DNA from: QAMH01 sp900556425
GTDB taxonomy: Bacteria; Actinomycetota; Coriobacteriia; Coriobacteriales; QAMH01
Reading direction: 5' to 3'
Assembly (NCBI GenBank): GCA_902475535.1
Contig: CABRZR010000021.1
Location: forward strand, 1-33,098
DNA length: 33,098 bases
The notes under the pieces were generated by a model. It saw only the letters and a list, made by a program, of their open reading frames with translations, had not been told where the DNA came from and searched no databases. The position numbers and the translations under genes are program-made. Positions 7,745 through 15,373 of the stretch are shown piece by piece (the stretch's first letter is position 1; each line of letters opens with the position of its first letter).

Positions 7745-7909
7745 CGATTTTGCGTAATCGCACGAGCTCAACTGCACGTTATTTTCGATTGTGTGTAGCA
7801 AATGAGTGCTGGTTCTCACATAATCGTCTTTTTTCTGCCCGAGGAAGGCTCCCGGTTACACATAATCGTCAATTTTCTACATACCGCTTTTTACAGTTAC
7901 ACATAATCG
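7745..7909. repeat. Five-unit CGATTATGTG array, copy A
   Basis: Two forward units (CGATTNTGNG, at 7745 and 7786) are followed by three reverse units (CACATAATCG, at 7817, 7859 and 7900). Spacings are 41, 31, 42 and 41 bp. The same order and exactly the same spacings recur at 23514-23678. The steps are close to whole helical turns, so all units face the same side of the DNA. The rest of this 316-bp gene-free stretch holds only the tRNA promoter. Confidence 0.85.
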
Positions 7910-7986
7910 AAAAATATCAGCCTACCAGATGTGAGGCAGCCACTTGATCCTGACAAACCCCCTCGTTGCCAATTGCCGGGTTTGTT

Positions 7987-8015
7987 TTCACAAACGCGTG
8001 CGAGTCTGATAGACT
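7987..8015 (+). promoter_or_regulatory. Probable sigma-70-type promoter of tRNA-Thr
   Basis: TTCACA (7987-7992) and TAGACT (8010-8015) are separated by 17 bp. Transcription would start near 8022, about 18 bp before the mature tRNA. This may also be the promoter of the methyltransferase operon downstream. Confidence 0.45.
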
Positions 8016-8039
8016 GTGCAACTGCGCGAAACGCGCCAG

Positions 8040-8115
8040 GCCGATGTAGCTCAGCTGGTAGAGCACCGCACTCGTAATGCGGGGGTCAAGAGTTCGAGTC
8101 TCTTCGTCGGCACCA
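8040..8115 (+). tRNA. tRNA-Thr (anticodon CGT)
   Basis: The sequence folds as a full cloverleaf. The acceptor arm is GCCGATG with CGTCGGC, the D-arm contains AGCTCAGCTGGTAGAGC, and the anticodon stem CCGCA/TGCGG holds loop CTCGTAA (anticodon CGT, reading ACG). The T-arm is AGAGTTCGAGTCTCT. The discriminator is A and CCA is encoded (8113-8115). Confidence 0.97.
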
Positions 8116-8126
8116 CCAAAATCCAG

Positions 8127-8148
8127 GGCCCGCGACGCGGGCCTTTTT
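8127..8148 (+). terminator. Terminator of the tRNA-Thr unit
   Basis: GGCCCGC (8127-8133) and GCGGGCC (8137-8143) form a GC-rich hairpin with a 3-nt loop, followed by TTTTT. It ends only 5 bp before the ribosome binding site of the methyltransferase gene, leaving no room for a separate promoter. Confidence 0.9.
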
Positions 8149-8164
8149 CTTCTAGGAGGCACGC

Positions 8165-8926
8165 ATGGCGTTCTCGTTAGACGATCTCAAAACACACTAC
8201 GCTCAGATTCCCGAGGATGGCGGTCTCGACAGCCGCTGCGACATGTTCGTTCCCGGCGGTCTCGATTCCCAGGTGGTGCTCGATCTTGTCTGCCGTCGCG
8301 GCAAGGGCGCCTACAAGCTTTCCGATCACGTGGGGCCGCAAGGCCGTGTCATCGGTGTTGACTGGCGTGAATCCTTCATCGAAGATGCCCGTGAGGGCGA
8401 GGCACGCGCCGTTGAGAAGAACCAGCTCTCCGCAAGTAACATGGAGTTCCTCATCGCCTATCCCGAGCTTATCGACCAGATCGGCATCGAGGAAGGCAGC
8501 CTCGACTTCGTCTATGTCAACAGCGTCCTCAACCTTTTCTACGACCCGGCGCACGTCATCAAGCTCATCGGGCGGTTGCTCAAGCCTGCCGGAAAGCTCG
8601 TGTGCCAGACGGTGCTCGCCATCACGCCGCGCGACAAGCAGGTCATGGCACAAGCCCGCGTGGCCGGCAACGCCGTTCAGGCGGCACCCAACCGCAAGGA
8701 CTTCGCGCGCTGGCTGCATGACGCAGGTATGGACATGCCCACCTACGAGACGCTTGACGCACATCCCATCCAACCCGGCGATGCCGCGGCGCGTGCCGAT
8801 GGCCAGGCTCCCGTCATCGAAACCGACGAGGATGCTCGTTTCACGAGCTGCATCGTGAGCGTCGAGAAGCTCGGCGGCTTCGATTACCAGGCATTCCTGC
8901 GTGACGATATCGCGCAGTTTCGCTAG
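8165..8926 (+). CDS. SAM-dependent methyltransferase-like protein with altered motif I
   Basis: This 253-aa protein has a class I methyltransferase fold pattern: VVLDLVCRRGKG (about 37-48) as motif I, RVIGVDW (61-67) as motif II, LDFVYVNSVLNLF as motif IV, and LLKPAGKLVCQT as the post-motif strand. The usual GxGxG loop is replaced by CRRGKG. The same replacement occurs in the C-terminal domain of the ATPase fusion three genes downstream, so the two are paralogues. AGGAGG (8154-8159) gives a very strong start. The overall order resembles ubiquinone/arsenite-type small-molecule methyltransferases, but the substrate is unknown and SAM binding is not assured. It is the first gene of a four-gene operon. 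Confidence 0.8.
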   Translation: MAFSLDDLKTHYAQIPEDGGLDSRCDMFVPGGLDSQVVLDLVCRRGKGAYKLSDHVGPQGRVIGVDWRESFIEDAREGEARAVEKNQLSASNMEFLIAYPELIDQIGIEEGSLDFVYVNSVLNLFYDPAHVIKLIGRLLKPAGKLVCQTVLAITPRDKQVMAQARVAGNAVQAAPNRKDFARWLHDAGMDMPTYETLDAHPIQPGDAAARADGQAPVIETDEDARFTSCIVSVEKLGGFDYQAFLRDDIAQFR

Positions 8927-8928
8927 AG

Positions 8929-11217
8929 ATGGGTTGGGGTAGAGAGATGCCAGTCACGCATGGCGGCCTCGATGCGGATGACGACGAGAATTTCGCACGA
9001 ATCAAGGAGATGGCGACCATGGCTCTGAGCGACGGATTGAGAAGCGTCGAGGAAATCGAGCGCATGGAGGAGGTCATTGCGCGTAATCGCGACGAGCGGA
9101 CGCGTCTTATCCGCGAGGACGAGGCTGCGTGCTCGGAAGAGCGTGCGCTTATGCTGGATGACGGCACGCTTTGGGAATACGTGACCGTGCATGATGAGTA
9201 TGTGCGCATCATCGGCTGCAAGACGGATACGGAGTTGCTCGAGATTCCTGCGCTTATCGAGAGCAAGCCGGTTGCCGAACTTGCCATCGACGCGTGCTCG
9301 TACCTGGATTCGGTGCGGGAGATCATCTGCTCGCCGCAAATCGAGAGAATCGGCAATTGCGCGTTTCGTTCTTGCGGCAATCTCGAGCGGCTGGCTTTGC
9401 CTCGCAACGTCGAGACGTACGATTCGTCGTGGGTTCGCGGGTGTCGCAAGCTCGCAGAACTCGTCCTTCCCGGCATGCTCGCACGTGTCACCTCGAGCAT
9501 ATTCGATGAGGGCAGGCTGCGCGCTCTTGTCATCGGGTTTGGCACCTATGACTTTGCGCCTGGGCTCTTCGCACAGGGGGCGCTCGAGCAGATTAGCATC
9601 GACGATGAGAATCCCTACATAACGACCGACGGACAAGCCATCTTCGCGCACGAGGGCACGCATCTGCGCGTCCTGGCGCTTGCTTGCGAACGATACGCGG
9701 TGCCGGAGGGCTGCCAGGTCATCGAAAAGAAGGCGTTCGCAAACCGATCGGAGCTCTACCGAGTCGACTTGCCCGATACCGTCACCACGATCGAGGATTA
9801 CGCGTTCTCCTATTCGGGACTCGAGAGCTTCGTGTCTCCACGCGACCTGCGCGTCATTGGCGAGCGGGCGTTCTTCCGCTGCCGCAGGCTTACGCGAGTC
9901 GTCCTTGACGAGGGGCTCATCTCCATCGGGGACGATGCTTTTACCGGCACGGGCATCGAGGCCCTGTGCGTGCCCGCGACGCTCGAGTCGTTGGGCATCA
10001 ACGTTGCCGATGACACGAAAATCACTTTTTGCGGAGACGATGCGAGCTTTTCGATCGCACCAGGTGGCATTCTCGAGATCGACCGCGAAGGCGGTTTATA
10101 TCGCAATAGTGATGAAGGCAAGCGCTTCGTGCGTTTGCTTGATGACGAGGCGACGAAATATGCGCTGCGATCGGGAACGGTGGAAATCGAGCCGCATGCC
10201 TTCATGCAGCATGCGCACATCGAGGAAGTGACACTGCCTGAGGGGCTGCTGCGTATCGGGGATGCGGCGTTTCGCGATTGCCACGAGCTCGCCATCGCCG
10301 ATTTTCCGTCAACGCTCGAAGAGGTGGGTGACGAGGCATTCCTCGACACCTCGCTTTCACGCGTCTTCATTCCCCGCAACCTCAGACACCTGGGCAATAC
10401 CGCGCTCGTGACGCATGGTGCCCATAACGGCGACGTCGCCCCCTCGCTCAAGAGCGTCGGGGCTGACGAGGAAAACGAGCGCTTCTATTCCGTCCCCGGG
10501 CTGCTCATCGAGCGCCATGATGAGGGTGGCTCGCACGTCGTCGTCTATGCCGATGACGTTGAAAGCGTGAGGATTCCCGAGGATGTGAGCACCATCGATC
10601 CCTATGCCTTTGGTGGCGCTCGTCATCTGCGCGAGCTGTTCCTGAGCGATCGCATCCGGCACGTTGGCATGCGCGGATTGAGCCTCGATTGCTTCGTGGA
10701 GCACTTCCACATCGATCTGGACGAGCCTCATGAGGGCCATGCAAGCTTCGATTTCTACTTTCCGGATGCCCCGCGTAGCGCGCATGAAATCCAGCTTGCG
10801 TTCAACCTCAGCAGCTCGGTCGACCTGGCGCGCATCTTCAAACACTACGACAGCGCGATCGTCAACATGCACGAATTCGACAAGAAGACGAGTGGTGCGC
10901 ACGATGATTTCGACGTATACGGGCAGGCCAAACTCGCGATAGAGCGCCTGGCCGACCCCATCCTCATGAGCAGCACCAACAAGATCATGCTCACGCAGGT
11001 CCTTACCAAAAACCTTGAGGAAGTGTGCGAGGCGATTGCGCGCCATGACGATCGCAAGGCAATTGACGAGCTTCTTGAATTGGAGATTCTGAACAAGGAT
11101 AATCTGCTTGATGTCATTGATCACATCGGCAAGCTTCAAGATGCGGCAATGACGGGATACCTTCTTGAGATAAAGCGGCGGCTGTTCCAGCGCAGCGCCG
11201 TGGACTTCGACTTGTAA
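8929..11217 (+). CDS. BspA-type leucine-rich-repeat protein with C-terminal helical domain
   Basis: The 762-aa protein contains many LRR_5 (BspA/TpLRR) units of about 22-24 residues with the pattern x-I-x-x-x-A-F-x-x-C/x-x-L-x-x-(V/L)-x-(L/I)-P. Examples are 'IERIGNCAFRSCGNLERLAL', 'VIGERAFFRCRRLTRVVL' and 'LRIGDAAFRDCHELAIADF'. They come in blocks from about residue 100 to 590. The last 150 residues are helical, charged and ankyrin-like. There is no signal peptide or surface anchor, so unlike classical BspA it should be cytoplasmic. The start at 8929 is 2 bp after the methyltransferase stop; ATG 8947, behind GGGG, is an alternative. In this operon it is best seen as a protein-binding or scaffold subunit (inference). 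Confidence 0.85.
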   Translation: MGWGREMPVTHGGLDADDDENFARIKEMATMALSDGLRSVEEIERMEEVIARNRDERTRLIREDEAACSEERALMLDDGTLWEYVTVHDEYVRIIGCKTDTELLEIPALIESKPVAELAIDACSYLDSVREIICSPQIERIGNCAFRSCGNLERLALPRNVETYDSSWVRGCRKLAELVLPGMLARVTSSIFDEGRLRALVIGFGTYDFAPGLFAQGALEQISIDDENPYITTDGQAIFAHEGTHLRVLALACERYAVPEGCQVIEKKAFANRSELYRVDLPDTVTTIEDYAFSYSGLESFVSPRDLRVIGERAFFRCRRLTRVVLDEGLISIGDDAFTGTGIEALCVPATLESLGINVADDTKITFCGDDASFSIAPGGILEIDREGGLYRNSDEGKRFVRLLDDEATKYALRSGTVEIEPHAFMQHAHIEEVTLPEGLLRIGDAAFRDCHELAIADFPSTLEEVGDEAFLDTSLSRVFIPRNLRHLGNTALVTHGAHNGDVAPSLKSVGADEENERFYSVPGLLIERHDEGGSHVVVYADDVESVRIPEDVSTIDPYAFGGARHLRELFLSDRIRHVGMRGLSLDCFVEHFHIDLDEPHEGHASFDFYFPDAPRSAHEIQLAFNLSSSVDLARIFKHYDSAIVNMHEFDKKTSGAHDDFDVYGQAKLAIERLADPILMSSTNKIMLTQVLTKNLEEVCEAIARHDDRKAIDELLELEILNKDNLLDVIDHIGKLQDAAMTGYLLEIKRRLFQRSAVDFDL

Positions 11218-11228
11218 GGGGACGCGGC

Positions 11229-12911
11229 GTGGCGCACATTACCGACGAGAAGACCGAGCGCTTCAATCGGGCTGCGCGTCTCGCCACCGATATTATCGAG
11301 GAATGTCGCGTCCAGCTCATGCTCAAGTTCCGCTTTCTCGATCTTGCGTTATGGCGTATGGAGCTCGTGCCGGTGCACGCGCATGCCCGCTATCCGCTTT
11401 CTACAGACGGCAAGAACATCTATTTTGAACCCTACAGCGTGTTGGCGCGCTTTGAGGAGTCCTTCGACGAGGCGGTGCGTGATTACCTACACCTGGTCCT
11501 GCACTGCATCTTTCGCCATCCGTACAACCGCGACTATCTGCGCAACCGGGAGGCATGGTCTCTAGCCTGCGACGTCATTGTCGAGAGCGTCGCCATGGAG
11601 ATGTGCGCGACGCGCTTCACGAGCGAGCAAGACGAGGACCGCGAGCAATACCTCTCGCAGCTCAAACAGACCGTCGGTGCCTTCATGCCGGCCAAGCTCT
11701 ACCACCTGTTCGACCGCATCATGAAGAACCCGGAGGGGACGAGCTACTTCAACTACTCGAAGAGCAACATCGTCGAGATGCAGGCACTGTTCGAACGCGA
11801 CAACCATGAGTCGTGGCCAGCCTTCAATGACCAGGAGGGCGAAGAAAAGCCTGGTGATATCGAGGAGATCGGCGAGGAAGACGACAACGCCGACGAGGTG
11901 GCGGATACGAGCGCCCAGGACCTGCAATCGACAAGCGATATGGACATGAGCCAGTCCGATCCCTCCTCCGACCAGAAACAAGAAGGTCAGGATGATGGTG
12001 ATGACGAGCAGGCTTCCGAAGACGACGACGCCGAGGACGTGAGCTCCAACGTCGATGGCTCAGGGCTCGATACGAGTGATGACGAGCTTGAGGGTTCGAG
12101 TAGCGAGGCTGACACGGAGCAGCAGGTCAACGATGAGAATGCTCACGAGGAGAAAGAGTGGGAGGAGATTAGCCGCCAGATCGAGATGAATCTCGAGACT
12201 TTCTCCAAGGAGTGGGGCGACGAGGCACGTGACCTAATCTCGAGCCTCGCTATCGCCAACCGCAAGACCTACGACTACAGCGACTTTCTGCGTCGTTTTG
12301 CGACAGTGCACGAGGACATGCGCATCAATGACGACGAGTTTGATTACATCTTCTACACCTACGGCCTGGAGCTCTACGGCAATATGCCACTTGTCGAGCC
12401 GCTCGAGTACAAGGAGACGAAGAGCGTGCGTGACTTCGTCATTGCCATCGACACCTCCGAGTCCGTGAGCGGCGATCTTTGCAAGCGTTTCATCGAGCAC
12501 ACCTTTGACATCCTCATGAACTCCGAGGAATTCGGTACCAAGGTGAACATCCACATCATCCAATGTGATGCGCGCGTGCAATCTGACACCAAGATTACGA
12601 ACCCCGAGCAGCTCAAGGAATACCTCGCCAACTTCTATGTGCGGGGCTTCGGTGGCACCGATTTCAGGCCCGTCTTCGACTACGTGTCCGACTTGCAAGA
12701 CCGTGGAGAGCTCGAGAACTTGCAGGGGCTTCTGTACTTTACGGACGGTTTGGGCTACTACCCGGACAAGATGCCACCGTATGACGTGGCGTTTGTCTTC
12801 ATCGACAACGGCGAGACGCATCTGCCAAGTGTTCCGCCCTGGGCCATGCGCGTCGTGATCGACGAGGATGGCATCAATCGATTCAAGAGCGCCGAGCGCG
12901 CCTATTCGTGA
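11229..12911 (+). CDS. VWA-domain protein of the DUF2201 type (partner of the MoxR ATPase)
   Basis: Residues 15-190 resemble the DUF2201 N-terminal metallopeptidase-like domain, but the HExxH site reads HLVLH (88-92) with His97 nearby, so the catalytic Glu is replaced by Leu. A very acidic Asp/Glu/Ser-rich linker spans about 200-311. The C-terminal half is a von Willebrand A domain with an intact MIDAS: DTSES (408-412), GGTDF (475-479) and TDG (505-507). GTG 11229 is preceded by AAGGGG. MoxR ATPases are usually encoded beside VWA proteins and act with them as chaperones in metal insertion or complex maturation; that role is transferred from the family. The ATPase gene follows after 30 bp. Confidence 0.85.
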   Translation: MAHITDEKTERFNRAARLATDIIEECRVQLMLKFRFLDLALWRMELVPVHAHARYPLSTDGKNIYFEPYSVLARFEESFDEAVRDYLHLVLHCIFRHPYNRDYLRNREAWSLACDVIVESVAMEMCATRFTSEQDEDREQYLSQLKQTVGAFMPAKLYHLFDRIMKNPEGTSYFNYSKSNIVEMQALFERDNHESWPAFNDQEGEEKPGDIEEIGEEDDNADEVADTSAQDLQSTSDMDMSQSDPSSDQKQEGQDDGDDEQASEDDDAEDVSSNVDGSGLDTSDDELEGSSSEADTEQQVNDENAHEEKEWEEISRQIEMNLETFSKEWGDEARDLISSLAIANRKTYDYSDFLRRFATVHEDMRINDDEFDYIFYTYGLELYGNMPLVEPLEYKETKSVRDFVIAIDTSESVSGDLCKRFIEHTFDILMNSEEFGTKVNIHIIQCDARVQSDTKITNPEQLKEYLANFYVRGFGGTDFRPVFDYVSDLQDRGELENLQGLLYFTDGLGYYPDKMPPYDVAFVFIDNGETHLPSVPPWAMRVVIDEDGINRFKSAERAYS

Positions 12912-12941
12912 TAAGACGGTCTCGAAGAAAGGATCAAGGCC

Positions 12942-15188
12942 ATGAACATTGCCGACGCAAAGGAACAGATCAAGGACTCCGTCGAGGCCTATCTTCTCAA
13001 GGATGAGGCGGGGATGTACAAAATCAACCCCGCGCGCCAACGGCCGATCTTCCTCATTGGCGCACCAGGCATTGGCAAGACCGCCATCATGGAGCAGATC
13101 GCCCAGGAACTCCAGATCGGCATCGTTTCGTACTCCATGACACATCACACGCGTCAGAGCGCGCTGGGCCTGCCACGCATCGTGCATAACGAGTTCGAGG
13201 GTTTCGAGTACGACTCCTCCGAGTACACGATGAGCGAGATCGTCTCGTCCATCTACGATTACATGAGCGAGACGGGCTTGCATGCGGGCATCCTGTTCCT
13301 CGACGAGATCAACTGCGTCTCCGAGACGCTATATCCTTCGATGCTTCAGTTCCTGCAGTTCAAGACCTTTGGCCGTCACCGCATTCCGCATGACTGGATC
13401 ATCGTCTGTGCGGGAAACCCGCCCGAGTACAACAAATCGGTGCATGAATTCGACATCGTTACGCTCGACCGCTTACGCGAAATCGAAGTCGAGCCCGAGT
13501 ATGCCGCATGGAAGCGCTACGCCATGCAGAAGGGCATACATCCGGCGGTAACGACCTTTCTCGAGGCCAAGCCCGACTGCTTCTACCTCGTGCAGTCCAA
13601 GCCCGGCGGTGGGAAGAGCTTCGTCACCGCGCGCGGTTGGGAGGATTTGGCCGAGGCCATTGCGCTCTACGAGGAAATGGGCAAGCCGATTAGCCGTGAT
13701 CTTATCGGGCAGTTCCTGCGCGACGACGACATCGCCGATAGCTTCTCGGTGTACTACAACCTCTTCGACAAGTACCGCTCCGACTACCAGATCATGAGCA
13801 TTCTCGCCGGCGAGGCGGGACTCGACATCATCAACCGTGCGCGCGGGGCCGAGTTTGACGAGCGCGTGGCGTTGCTCGGTCTCATGCTCGATGCGGTCTC
13901 TACGTCGTGTGCGCATGCCCTTGAGCAGGAGGAAGTCGTCATAGAGCTGCGTGACATCCTGCGTGATGCAAAGCCGAGATTGCTCGAAGGGGCAGCGGTG
14001 GATGATACCGTTGGGGTCGTCATCTCGGCGCGCGAGCAGAGCTTGGCGCGCAAGGTCGCCTCCGGTACTGCCAAGCCGAGCTTCGAGCGCAAGGAGGGCC
14101 TCGTCATCGCCAAGCTCAAGCGCCTCGTGGAGCAATGCAGACTTGCGGGTACGGTGGTTGGCGAGGACGCCTTCGCGACCATCAGCGATGCCTATCGCGA
14201 CGAGGTCAACGCAATCGATCCGCTTGTCAAGACGGCGGACGCGCAGATGACCAACGCAATCAAGTTCATCGAGGAGGCCTGGGGCAACGGTCGCGAGATG
14301 CTCGTCGCGATTGCCGAGATTACGACGCGCCAAACGACCACTCAGTTCATCGCTCACTATGGCAATGAGGAGTACTACGCGCACAATGACGAACTCCAGG
14401 TTGATGAACATCGCCGTAGCCTCGCCGAGCGCGTGCGTACGCTCGACATCAACGCCGAGGAGGCCATGCAGCCTGGTGCGACGAAGGCCGCGGACGTACA
14501 GACGATTGCCGAGTACTACGGCGGCAAGCAGTTCGAGTATGGGTTTGCGTCCATGAGCAAGATGACCCTGCCCGATGCTGCGCAGCTCAAGGGCAAGACG
14601 GTGCTCGACGTGGCGTGCAGGCGCGGCAAGGGTTGTTTCAAGTTCAGCGCGAAGGTGGGTGGTACGGGTCACGTCATCGGCGTCGACTGGTCGCCAAGCT
14701 ACATCGAGGAGGCCATCGTCGATTCCGAGAAAGCGTGGCGCAAGAACGGCCTCAAGGCGAACAACATGAGCTTCAAGGTTGCCTACCCCGAGGACCTCAT
14801 GCAGGCTGGCATCGGAGAGGGGACTGTCGACGTCGTCTACATCAACAACGTCATGACACTGCTCTACGATCAGGGTAAGGCGCTCGAGGAGTTTTACCGT
14901 GTGCTCAAGCCGGGCGGTCTGCTCATCTGCGAGACGATCGTCTCCGACGTCACACGTGATGAGGCAGTGGTCGAGGCTGCTCGCAACATCGGCAACAGCA
15001 TCCAAGCCGCGCGTGCCGAGGATCTGTTGCGTAACCAGATGGAGGCCGCGGGCTTTCACGACATCGAGGTCATCGACTCGTATTCGGTCGAGGCTGACCA
15101 CGGCTTCACCTCGAGCACGGTGGTCGAAACCGTTCCCTCGACCGAGACGGTCCGTTTCGAGGCTGTGGCGCTCAACGCTCGCAAATAA
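12942..15188 (+). CDS. MoxR-type AAA+ ATPase fused to a methyltransferase-like domain
   Basis: The N-terminal third is an AAA+ ATPase: Walker A GAPGIGKT (40-47), Walker B ILFLDE (117-122), sensor 1 Asn159 and a sensor 2-like TARGW (229-233). Residues about 270-510 are helical and charged. Residues about 525-748 form a class I methyltransferase-like domain with VLDVACRRGKG (554-564) and HVIGVDW, closely similar to the free-standing protein at 8165-8926. AAGGATCAAGG upstream supports ATG 12942. MoxR ATPases normally end after the AAA+ module, so the fusion is unusual. It implies that the methyltransferase is a physical part of the ATPase-VWA machine rather than a chance neighbour. It is the last gene of the operon. 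Confidence 0.88.
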   Translation: MNIADAKEQIKDSVEAYLLKDEAGMYKINPARQRPIFLIGAPGIGKTAIMEQIAQELQIGIVSYSMTHHTRQSALGLPRIVHNEFEGFEYDSSEYTMSEIVSSIYDYMSETGLHAGILFLDEINCVSETLYPSMLQFLQFKTFGRHRIPHDWIIVCAGNPPEYNKSVHEFDIVTLDRLREIEVEPEYAAWKRYAMQKGIHPAVTTFLEAKPDCFYLVQSKPGGGKSFVTARGWEDLAEAIALYEEMGKPISRDLIGQFLRDDDIADSFSVYYNLFDKYRSDYQIMSILAGEAGLDIINRARGAEFDERVALLGLMLDAVSTSCAHALEQEEVVIELRDILRDAKPRLLEGAAVDDTVGVVISAREQSLARKVASGTAKPSFERKEGLVIAKLKRLVEQCRLAGTVVGEDAFATISDAYRDEVNAIDPLVKTADAQMTNAIKFIEEAWGNGREMLVAIAEITTRQTTTQFIAHYGNEEYYAHNDELQVDEHRRSLAERVRTLDINAEEAMQPGATKAADVQTIAEYYGGKQFEYGFASMSKMTLPDAAQLKGKTVLDVACRRGKGCFKFSAKVGGTGHVIGVDWSPSYIEEAIVDSEKAWRKNGLKANNMSFKVAYPEDLMQAGIGEGTVDVVYINNVMTLLYDQGKALEEFYRVLKPGGLLICETIVSDVTRDEAVVEAARNIGNSIQAARAEDLLRNQMEAAGFHDIEVIDSYSVEADHGFTSSTVVETVPSTETVRFEAVALNARK

Positions 15189-15196
15189 GATACATG

Positions 15197-15343
15197 GCGA
15201 GATTCCTCGACTGCGCAGTCTGTCGACTGCTCCGCTCGGAATGACAAAAGGACGCGGTGCATGCCCCCCTTACTGTCATCTCGAGCGAAGGGCTGCATCC
15301 CACTGTCATTTCGAGCGGAGCGAAGCGGAGTCGAGAAATCTCC
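15197..15343. repeat. Cluster of TGTCAT-type dispersed repeats
   Basis: One unit lies in reverse orientation (about 15197-15246, ending GGAATGACA). A short forward unit starts at 15274 (TGTCATCTCGAGCGAAG), and a full forward unit spans 15304-15343 (TGTCATTTCGAGCGGAG ... GTCGAGAAATCTCC). Related units occur at 20138-20295 and 27548-27594. This is the whole content of the 185-bp gap between two convergent genes; I see no clear terminator in it. Confidence 0.75.
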
Positions 15344-15373
15344 TCGCTCCGCTGGAGCTTCTCCTCGCTCCGT

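Noticed and set aside
7745..7909. CRISPR array
   Set aside because: Units are only about 10 bp, change orientation, and the same spacings recur in another copy with no cas genes. This is not CRISPR architecture.
7750..7947. 65-aa forward frame in the gap after rdgB
   Set aside because: It spans the repeat array, has no ribosome binding site, and its translation only reflects the repeat units.
13602..13619. Second P-loop (PGGGKS, residues 221-226) in the AAA+ fusion
   Set aside because: It lies where sensor 2 of the first AAA+ module is expected and has no following Walker B, so it is probably a chance match.
13473..15101. 542-aa open frame on the reverse strand
   Set aside because: It lies fully antisense to the AAA+/methyltransferase gene, has no ribosome binding site or domain, and is the expected GC-driven shadow of a high-GC gene. 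The same applies to reverse frames at 5925-7013, 12234-13283 and 25938-27317.
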